Positions 1 to 4,809 of a stretch of DNA of 7,579 nucleotides are shown here, in pieces (the stretch's first letter is position 1; every line of letters starts with the position of its first letter). Source of the stretch: Clostridia bacterium (GTDB lineage Bacteria; Bacillota; Clostridia; Oscillospirales; CAG-272); contig JAGBXH010000183.1 in the NCBI GenBank assembly GCA_017629395.1, forward strand, positions 1 to 7,579, given 5' to 3'. The notes below the pieces were generated by a model. That model did not search any database and was not told the DNA's origin. It saw only the letters and a list, made by a program, of their open reading frames with translations. Both the position numbers and the translations under genes were made by a program.

Positions 1-2
1 GC

Positions 3-557
3 TTTGCGCGCAGCATGAGCACCGAGGAATTCGCTGCACATATTCAAAACGATACCACCGAGCAGGCAATCAGATCCTATCCGGTCAAGCCCGGCGACGT
101 GTTCTTTATTCCTGCGGGCACGGTGCACGCCATCGGTGCGGGCATTCTGATCGCGGAGGTGCAGCAAAACTCTGACGTTACCTATCGTGTCAGCGACTGG
201 GGACGCGTGGGTGCGGACGGCAAGCCGCGTGAGCTGCACGTTTCTCGCGCTCTGGACGTCAGCGTAACAGAGCCCTATACCCTGCCTTGCGGACAGGTGG
301 GCGAGGTCAAGGACATCGTGGGCGGCAGCCTGCGTACCTTAGCGGAGTGCGAAAGGTTTGCTGCGTGGGAATGCACCCTGCAGGGCAAGGCGTCCGTTCC
401 TGCCGATATTCGCTGCCTTTTGTGCATTGAAGGGGAAGCGACCCTTACCTGTGACGGCTGTGAGGACGTCACCATTCCCGCAGGCGCAAGCGTTTACCTC
501 CCCGAGGGGCTGCAGAGCACCATTGAGGGTGACGCAAGAGTGCTGTGGATCAAGTAA
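3..557 (+). CDS. manA: Mannose-6-phosphate isomerase, class I (5'-truncated by window edge)
   Basis: Interconverts mannose-6-phosphate and fructose-6-phosphate in the cytoplasm, linking mannose use and mannosyl-donor synthesis to glycolysis. Only the C-terminal 184 codons are visible. The frame is open to the window edge, and the residues before the first in-frame ATG (position 15) read FARS and fit the family, so that ATG is internal. The cupin core is intact: GDVFFIPAGTVHAIGAG carries the last zinc-ligand histidine (codon 126-128). Twenty residues later comes the arginine of QQNSDVTYRVSDWGR, the same spacing as the zinc His and catalytic Arg of the B. subtilis-type enzyme (from memory). GRVGADGKPRELHV is another family signature. 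The C-terminal half is a second, degenerate cupin-like barrel ending LWIK. The short fragment and QQNS signature suggest the compact (about 310-320 aa) Gram-positive form. Convergent with the alpha-galactosidase gene, with a shared terminator 12 nt downstream. Confidence 0.93.
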   Translation, partial: FARSMSTEEFAAHIQNDTTEQAIRSYPVKPGDVFFIPAGTVHAIGAGILIAEVQQNSDVTYRVSDWGRVGADGKPRELHVSRALDVSVTEPYTLPCGQVGEVKDIVGGSLRTLAECERFAAWECTLQGKASVPADIRCLLCIEGEATLTCDGCEDVTIPAGASVYLPEGLQSTIEGDARVLWIK

Positions 558-568
558 AAGCATAAAAG

Positions 569-599
569 AGGCTCGGCATTTGCCGAGCCTTACTTATTT
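569..599. terminator. Probable bidirectional intrinsic terminator between manA and melA
   Basis: Ten complementary positions (569-578 with 581-590; core GGCTCGGC/GCCGAGCC) form a tight hairpin. In practice the innermost pair opens to give a 9-bp stem and a 4-nt ATTT loop. On the plus strand a T-rich tail (TTACTTATTTG) follows. On the minus strand the sequence after the hairpin reads CTCTTTTATG. It starts 12 nt after the manA stop and 40 nt beyond the melA stop, so it can end both convergent transcripts. Confidence 0.8.
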
Positions 600-629
600 G
601 TGTATGGATTTTTCGTATGATGGGATCGA

Positions 630-1952
630 TCAGAAAATGGGATAGCCTGCTGCCTCGTGTGCCGCGCGGAGCTCGTCGCAAAGTGCTACGATCTCGTCGG
701 TGGAGAGCTGGCTGCCGGTGTGGGGATCCATCATAGCTGCCTGATATACGTGCTCCATCTTGCCGGTCACGGCTGCCTCGATGGTCAAGAGCTGTACGCT
801 TACATTGGTCATGTTCATGGCTGCAAGCTGCAGGGGCAGGGGACCTGCATAGGTGGGATGAACGCCGGTGCGGTCAACCATGCAGGAAACCTCCACGCAA
901 GCCTCGTCGGGCAGGTTGGGGATCAGACCGTTGTTGAGCACGTTGCCGCCAATGCGGTAGGGGGTATCGGTCAGAATTGCTTCCATGATGTGAGAAGCGT
1001 ACTCGCGGGAGCGGGTGTGCGTGATCTGACCGCCTGCAAGCAGCTCTTCCTTCTGCTTTGCCCAGCCGGCGATCTGGTTGACGCAGCGTCTGGGGTACTC
1101 GTCCAACGGGATATTGAACTTTTCAATCAGCTCGGGACGGTTTTCCTTGATGTAGAAGTAGTTATATTCTGCATTGTGCTCGCTGGATTCGGTGCAGTAG
1201 TAGCCAAGCTTGTCAATGTAGTCAAAGCGCACCATATCGTCGTGCTTTTCGTTTGCATTCTTTGCCTTAGCTCTCTCCTTGATCTCGGGATAGAGGTCGT
1301 TGCCGTCCTTATCTTCAATTTCCAGCAGCCACGCCATGTGGTTAATGCCGGCGATCTTTTCGCGTCTGCCCTCCAGCTTATCCTGCATACCAAGGCGGTG
1401 CAAAAGACCCTCGGAGCAAACCTGTACGCTGTGGCAAAGACCTACCGTCTTGACGTTGGTGTATCTTTGCATATAGCCTGCCAGCATAGCCATGGGGTTG
1501 GTGTAGTTTAAGAACCATGCGTTGGGGCATACCTCCTCCATGTCGGCAGCAAACTCCTTGAGTACGACGATGGTACGCAGCGCGCGGAAGATGCCGCCGA
1601 TGCCCAGCGTGTCGCCAATGGTCTGGCGCAGACCGTACTTCTTGGGAATTTCAAAGTCGATGATGGTACAGGGGTCGTAAAGACCTACCTGGATGGCGTC
1701 AACCACGAAATCAGCACCGCGCAGCGCGTCCTTGCGGTTCTCCACACCAAGGTACTTGCTGATCTTGGCACGGTTTTCGTTGATATTTTCGTTGAGCTTG
1801 GTAATGAGCAAATAGGATTCCTCAAGTCTGTCCGCGTCAATGTCGTAAAGTGCGATCTCTGCGTCCTGCAGGCAGGGGGTCAGCATAGCGTCACCCAGCA
1901 CGTTCTTTGCAAAAACGGTAGAGCCCGCGCCCATAAATGTTATTTTAGCCAT
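630..1952 (-). CDS. melA: GH4 family alpha-galactosidase (NAD+/Mn2+-dependent, MelA-like)
   Basis: Hydrolyses alpha-galactosides such as melibiose by the glycoside hydrolase family 4 redox-elimination mechanism, using NAD+ and a divalent metal, in the cytoplasm. The N-terminus has the Rossmann motif ITFMGAGSTVF (residues 4-14) and the strand-2 acidic end YDID (36-39). FLNYTNPMAM surrounds residue 150. The family metal-site motif CHSVQ is at 173-177, GINHMAW (His205) follows, then TESSEH at 254-259. CHSV is the signature of the alpha-galactosidase/alpha-glucosidase branch of GH4. Similarity to E. coli MelA as I recall it extends through LDEYP.RCV, SREYAS and YxAAMMDPHT, so the full length is present (440 aa). 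Start: a strong AAAGGAG (1966-1960) is only 1 nt from the ATG at 1958 but 7 nt from the ATG at 1952, so 1952 is preferred; the upstream start would add two residues. Alpha-glucosidase activity remains possible. No transporter gene is adjacent. Confidence 0.92.
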   Translation of the reverse strand: MAKITFMGAGSTVFAKNVLGDAMLTPCLQDAEIALYDIDADRLEESYLLITKLNENINENRAKISKYLGVENRKDALRGADFVVDAIQVGLYDPCTIIDFEIPKKYGLRQTIGDTLGIGGIFRALRTIVVLKEFAADMEEVCPNAWFLNYTNPMAMLAGYMQRYTNVKTVGLCHSVQVCSEGLLHRLGMQDKLEGRREKIAGINHMAWLLEIEDKDGNDLYPEIKERAKAKNANEKHDDMVRFDYIDKLGYYCTESSEHNAEYNYFYIKENRPELIEKFNIPLDEYPRRCVNQIAGWAKQKEELLAGGQITHTRSREYASHIMEAILTDTPYRIGGNVLNNGLIPNLPDEACVEVSCMVDRTGVHPTYAGPLPLQLAAMNMTNVSVQLLTIEAAVTGKMEHVYQAAMMDPHTGSQLSTDEIVALCDELRAAHEAAGYPIF

Positions 1953-1984
1953 AGTCATTCTCCTTTGCTAATTCGGATGATTTC

Positions 1985-2013
1985 ATTATACCGAAGTTTT
2001 TGCCAAAAATCAA
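1985..2013 (-). promoter_or_regulatory. Predicted sigma-A promoter of melA
   Basis: On the minus strand, TTGATT (2013-2008) and a perfect TATAAT (1990-1985) are separated by exactly 17 nt. Predicted transcription start is near 1978, giving a leader of about 25 nt that includes the AAAGGAG ribosome binding site at 1966-1960. Such a short leader leaves no room for a riboswitch. I saw no clear operator palindrome. Confidence 0.75.
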
Positions 2014-2052
2014 TAGGGTTTGGGGATATTTTTATTTTTTTCGCGCAAGGGC

Positions 2053-2081
2053 TTTTATTGCGGGAAATTTTATGCTATAAT
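2053..2081 (+). promoter_or_regulatory. Predicted extended -10 promoter of the MATE transporter gene
   Basis: A perfect TATAAT at 2076-2081 is preceded by TGC (2073-2075), an extended -10 element. The -35 region is poor (TTTTAT at 2053-2058 with a 17-nt spacer), as often tolerated when the TG extension is present. Predicted start of transcription is near 2088, about 23 nt before the ATG at 2111. It is divergent from the melA promoter: the two -35 regions are about 40 bp apart across an AT-rich stretch. Confidence 0.7.
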
Positions 2082-2110
2082 GGTCACAGTTGCTTTTTGG
2101 GAGTTTGATC

Positions 2111-3502
2111 ATGAAAAAATATTTGAAAAATATAAAATGGGGTCTTTTGCCCACGGTGGTCTCCCTTGCGCTGCCCACCATGCTTGAGCAGCTCATGCAC
2201 ACGGCGGTGCAGTACGTGGATACCGCCATGGTGGGCTCGCTTGGCACGCAGGCATCTGCCGCGGTAGGGTCTACGAGCACGGTGGGCTGGCTGGTCGGCA
2301 GCTCGCTTTCTGCGCTGGGCGTGGGATTTTTGTCCTATATCGCGCGCAGCATGGGGGCGGGGGATCAGGAAAAATGCCGCCGCGCGTCTGCGCAAGCGGT
2401 GCTTGCCGTGCTGGTAGCGGGCATTTTGTTCACGGTGCTCACGCTCTCGCTCTCTCCCCTCGTGCCCGTGCTCATGCAGGTCGATCCCGATATCCGCGAT
2501 CTTGCCGCAACGTATTTCTTTATTGTCTATACCCCCATGCTGTTCCGTGCCGCGTCCATCATTTTCGGCGGCGTTTTGCGCGGAGCGGGGGATACCAAAA
2601 CGCCTATGCGCGTGGGGATTTTGGTCAACGTTGTCAACGTTGTGCTCAACTTTTTGCTCATCTACCCCACAAGAACGCTTACCCTGCCGTGGTTTGAGCT
2701 GCTTGTGCCCGGTGCGGGACTGGGTGTTATCGGTGCCGCTCTGGCAAGTGCCGTTTCCTTTGTCGTTGGCGGTATTGCCATCACAGTTGCGGTGTTTAAG
2801 CATCCCGTTATTTCTCCGCGCGGACAAAAATTGCGTCCCGATAAGGAGATCCTGCGCCCGTGCTTGAAGGTCGCCATGCCGAACATGGCGCAAAGATTCG
2901 CCACCTCACTTGGTTACGTGGTGTTTGCCTCCATGATCAATTCTCTTGGCGATATTTCCACCGCCGCGCACGGCTTTGCCAATACCGTAGAGTCGGCGTT
3001 CTACATTCCCGGCTTTGGCATGCAGGCGGCAGCCGCTACCTTGGCGGGCAACTGCGTGGGCGCAAGGGATCGGGAAAAATTAAAGGATCTTGGCAAGCTG
3101 ATGCTGATTTGCGAGGTGCTGCTCATGATTCTGTCGGGCGGACTTCTGTTTTTGTTGGCAAGACCCATGATGTGCATTTTCTCGTCCGATCCTGAGGTCA
3201 TCTCGCTTGGCACGACTGTTTTGCGCATGGTGGCTCTGTCCGAGCCCTTTTACGGTGTGACCATTATCACCGAGGGTATGATGCAGGGCGTGGGAAACAC
3301 CAAAACGCCGTTTTTCTTCAACGTTATCGGTATGTGGGGCATGCGCATTTTCGGCACGTTCTTGTGCCTTTGGCTACTGCCCAATCCCACCCTGGTTGCG
3401 GCGTGGGGCTGCATGATCGCGCATAACCTTGCGCTGTTCTGCATGTTTTCTGTGTATTACAAAAAGGGCAAGTGGAGCCCGTTGCACAGGGAAGTGCAGT
3501 GA
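2111..3502 (+). CDS. MATE family multidrug/toxin efflux transporter
   Basis: Inner-membrane exporter driven by a Na+ or H+ gradient, of the multidrug and toxic compound extrusion family; the substrate cannot be read from sequence. The protein is 463 aa, normal for MATE, with alternating hydrophobic segments consistent with 12 helices. The two homologous lobes are visible from repeated motifs: ARSMGAGDQEK near residue 78 mirrors GNCVGARDREK near 314, and GVLRGAGDTKTP near 154 mirrors GMMQGVGNTKTP near 389. The N-terminal SLALPTMLEQLMH...VDTAMVG stretch is the classical MATE start. Start: ATG 2111 has GGGAG seven nt upstream. A TTG at 2090 extends the frame but lies at the predicted transcription start and has no ribosome binding site. 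Transcribed alone, divergent from melA, and followed after 18 nt by a strong hairpin. No adjacent MarR/TetR-type regulator is visible. Confidence 0.94.
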   Translation: MKKYLKNIKWGLLPTVVSLALPTMLEQLMHTAVQYVDTAMVGSLGTQASAAVGSTSTVGWLVGSSLSALGVGFLSYIARSMGAGDQEKCRRASAQAVLAVLVAGILFTVLTLSLSPLVPVLMQVDPDIRDLAATYFFIVYTPMLFRAASIIFGGVLRGAGDTKTPMRVGILVNVVNVVLNFLLIYPTRTLTLPWFELLVPGAGLGVIGAALASAVSFVVGGIAITVAVFKHPVISPRGQKLRPDKEILRPCLKVAMPNMAQRFATSLGYVVFASMINSLGDISTAAHGFANTVESAFYIPGFGMQAAAATLAGNCVGARDREKLKDLGKLMLICEVLLMILSGGLLFLLARPMMCIFSSDPEVISLGTTVLRMVALSEPFYGVTIITEGMMQGVGNTKTPFFFNVIGMWGMRIFGTFLCLWLLPNPTLVAAWGCMIAHNLALFCMFSVYYKKGKWSPLHREVQ

Positions 3503-3520
3503 AATCGCTACGCGAACATA

Positions 3521-3555
3521 AAAGGGGACGGTTCTCGCAGAGAACCGTCCCCTTT
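3521..3555. repeat. Perfect 16-bp-stem hairpin (REP-like repeat, possible terminator)
   Basis: The arms AAAGGGGACGGTTCTC and GAGAACCGTCCCCTTT are exact complements around a GCA triloop. It lies 18 nt after the MATE stop codon, so it may end that transcript, but the T-run is only three bases and belongs to the stem, which is poor for an intrinsic terminator. From general knowledge, GGGGACGGTTCT-type hairpins recur between genes in many Firmicutes genomes as REP-like elements; that assignment is made from memory. Confidence 0.7.
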
Positions 3556-3564
3556 GTGGCATAG

Positions 3565-3580
3565 ATGTCATTAAGTTAAG
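3565..3580 (+). repeat. 16-bp direct repeat, copy 1 (ATGTCATTAAGTTAAG)
   Basis: An exact match to 7443-7458 in the same orientation. After the shared 16 bases, copy 1 continues AAAC and copy 2 GAAAAC, so similarity may extend a few bases with one insertion. It sits just after the perfect hairpin and just before a small hairpin (3582-3596). Probably part of a dispersed intergenic repeat. Confidence 0.65.
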
Positions 3581-3625
3581 AAACAACCTTGTTGTTACAA
3601 TATCGGCGTCCGAAACTCTTTCTAT

Positions 3626-3730
3626 TCGCGCTCTCCCCCCTGCGCTTGGCACAGGGCAGCGCGTAACATCCCCCCACACGCCGCCGCAGGCTGTGTGAGC
3701 CTGCTTGCAGGCAACTCCCTGGAGGGGGGC
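3626..3730 (+). repeat. GC-rich intergenic repeat element A
   Basis: It begins TCGCGCTCTCCCCCC (3626-3640) and ends GGAGGGGGGC (3721-3730). Both ends occur in reverse complement in element B (3904-3918 and 3856-3865). Inside, GCAGGCT-GTGTG-AGCCTGC (3686-3704) and GCCTGC-TT-GCAGGC (3699-3712) are mutually exclusive hairpins sharing the middle arm. It has no coding potential that I trust. Confidence 0.6.
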
Positions 3731-3855
3731 AATATCTGTGGTCTGCTCATTTATTTTTAGTTGACCGCTGAAATATCGGTTTTCACACAGATTTCGGTAA
3801 TTCAAGTCACCGTTAACGGTAGAACTTTGGTTAAAAACGGGATGCCACTATCAAA

Positions 3856-3918
3856 GCCCCCCTCCGGGAGGGGGGTGAAAAATATCCCGCAGGGCATATT
3901 CAAGGGGGGAGAGCGCGA
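3856..3918 (-). repeat. GC-rich intergenic repeat element B, inverted relative to A
   Basis: Read on the minus strand it starts with the same 15 bases as element A and ends with the same 10 bases, but its interior is shorter (63 against 105 bp) and largely different. At its inner end CCCCCCTCC (3857-3865) and GGAGGGGGG (3867-3875) form a tight palindrome. A and B face each other around a 125-bp spacer. Alternatively, the outer 15-bp ends could be terminal inverted repeats of one 293-bp unit (3626-3918). Confidence 0.6.
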
Positions 3919-4038
3919 GGATAAACGGTTTCTGTGCGCTATATCCCTGTGATTATTCGGAAAGTCTTAAATGAATGATATTGCCCTCTGTGGCGCACCC
4001 TTTTTTTGATCAAATTGCGCACTCAACCGAAAATATTG

Positions 4039-4067
4039 TTGACAAAGATATAATAATATGATAAAAT
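4039..4067 (+). promoter_or_regulatory. Predicted strong sigma-A promoter of the HD-domain/phosphate transporter operon
   Basis: A consensus TTGACA (4039-4044) is followed after 17 nt by TAAAAT (4062-4067, five of six matches). The surroundings are strongly AT-rich, unlike the GC-rich repeats upstream. Predicted transcription start is near 4074, about 27 nt before the GTG start. The palindrome TTTGATCAAA at 4005-4014 lies 24 bp upstream of the -35 and could be a regulator site, but this is speculative. Confidence 0.8.
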
Positions 4068-4100
4068 AAAATCAAATAGGCGCTTTTACGGAGGAAATTT

Positions 4101-4760
4101 GTGATCACCTATGAATCATTAAAGCATAACGAGGAGATCCGCACCTACATTAAGTGCGCGGATGATTCCTTACGTGCGCTCGGCTTTACCGAGCACAGCT
4201 TTGCGCACGTTACGCGCGTATCCGAGGTAGCTGCGGATATTCTGGAGCAGCTGGGGTATGACGCGCACACGATTGAATTGACGAAAATTGCGGGATATCT
4301 GCACGATATCGGCAACCTTGTCAACCGCGTCGACCACTCACAGAGCGGTGCCGTCATGGCATTCAGAATTCTGGACCACATGGGCATGCCGCCCGCGGAT
4401 ATTGCCACGGTGGTAACGGCAATCGGCAACCATGATGAGGGCACGGGCGTACCGGTCAACGGCGTTTCCGCCGCGCTGATTTTAGCGGATAAGAGCGACG
4501 TGCGTCGCACGCGCGTGCGCAACGAGGATTTTGCAACCTTTGATATTCACGACCGTGTCAACTATTCGGTCACGGCATCCAAATTGGTGCTTGATACCGA
4601 GCAAAAGACTGCTACGCTGACCTTGAGCATTGACACAGAGGTGGCGTCGGTCATGTCGTATTTTGAAATTTTCTTGGGGCGCATGGTCATGTGCCGCAAG
4701 GCTGCGGACAAGCTTGGCTTACAGTTTAAGCTGAATATAAACGGACAAATGCTGATTTGA
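4101..4760 (+). CDS. HD-domain metal-dependent phosphohydrolase
   Basis: A small cytoplasmic protein (219 aa) of the HD superfamily, whose members hydrolyse phosphate esters of nucleotides or signalling molecules using one or two metal ions. The substrate is not predictable here. Metal-ligand residues are visible in order: His36 (in SFAHVTRV), the His68-Asp69 doublet (GYLHDIGN), His79 (DHSQSG), His111 (IGNHDEG) and Asp130 (LADKSD). The C-terminal third (about 140-219), with FDIHDRVNYSV and a predicted beta-rich TATLTLSID segment, is less conserved and I cannot assign it. Start: GTG 4101 has GGAGG six nt upstream (4090-4094) and lies about 27 nt after a near-consensus promoter. It is probably cotranscribed with the Na+/phosphate cotransporter gene, which begins 49 nt downstream with no terminator between. 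This is not proof of shared function. Confidence 0.88.
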   Translation: MITYESLKHNEEIRTYIKCADDSLRALGFTEHSFAHVTRVSEVAADILEQLGYDAHTIELTKIAGYLHDIGNLVNRVDHSQSGAVMAFRILDHMGMPPADIATVVTAIGNHDEGTGVPVNGVSAALILADKSDVRRTRVRNEDFATFDIHDRVNYSVTASKLVLDTEQKTATLTLSIDTEVASVMSYFEIFLGRMVMCRKAADKLGLQFKLNINGQMLI

Positions 4761-4764
4761 TTGG

Positions 4765-4793
4765 CGATCGGTAGCCGTGCGGCTAATCGATCG
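4765..4793 (+). other. Intercistronic hairpin before the phosphate cotransporter gene
   Basis: CGATCG-G-TAGCCG pairs with CGGCTA-AT-CGATCG around a TG turn, giving two 6-bp stems separated by a small asymmetric bulge. The hairpin fills most of the 49-nt gap between the HD gene and the cotransporter gene and ends 2 nt before the GAAAGGA ribosome binding site (4795-4801). No T-run follows, so it is not an intrinsic terminator; it may affect mRNA stability or translation of the second gene. Confidence 0.55.
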
Positions 4794-4809
4794 GGAAAGG
4801 AATTCTCAC

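Larger units (their letters stand above)
3503..4100. other. Gene-free intergenic region rich in repeats
   Basis: Nearly 600 bp between the MATE gene and the HD-domain gene contain no credible coding sequence. In order it holds a perfect long hairpin (3521-3555), a 16-bp motif repeated at 7443 (3565-3580), a small hairpin AACAAC-CTT-GTTGTT (3582-3596), a GC-rich element (3626-3730), a 125-bp spacer with the 12-bp palindrome ACCGTTAACGGT (3809-3820), a second GC-rich element in inverse orientation (3856-3918), a 10-bp palindrome TTTGATCAAA (4005-4014), and the promoter and ribosome binding site of the next gene. Short open frames across it (for example 3761-3952) lack a ribosome binding site and run through the repeats. 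Confidence 0.75.

Noticed and set aside
657..1511. A 284-codon open frame on the plus strand opposite melA
   Set aside because: It lies wholly antisense to an intact GH4 gene, has no ribosome binding site, and its translation resembles no family I know; it is a shadow of biased codon use.
2090..2110. Upstream TTG start for the MATE gene
   Set aside because: Located at the predicted transcription start, with no ribosome binding site; ATG 2111 has GGGAG at 7 nt.
2084..2893. A 269-codon minus-strand frame across the MATE gene
   Set aside because: Antisense to a complete MATE protein, with an Arg/His-rich low-complexity translation typical of a shadow frame.
3374..3805. A 143-codon minus-strand frame overlapping the MATE 3' end and the repeats
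   Set aside because: It crosses the perfect hairpin, the 16-bp repeat and element A and runs antisense into the MATE gene.
3761..3952. A 63-codon frame in the intergenic region
   Set aside because: No ribosome binding site, and half of it translates repeat element B; similar peptides arise wherever such repeats are translated.
4001..4007. A run of seven T as an intrinsic terminator
   Set aside because: No stable GC hairpin precedes it; only short GGC/GCC pairings are available.
4049..4054. A perfect TATAAT just after the TTGACA at 4039
   Set aside because: Only 4 nt separate it from that -35, so it cannot be its partner; TAAAAT at 4062 has the correct 17-nt spacing.
3503..4100. CRISPR array, tRNA or riboswitch in the long intergenic region
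   Set aside because: No regularly spaced direct repeats, no cloverleaf with a T-arm consensus, and the predicted leader of the downstream gene is only about 27 nt.
4777..4809. Upstream GTG start for the cotransporter
   Set aside because: Inside a hairpin stem with no ribosome binding site; ATG 4810 has AAAGGA at 8 nt.
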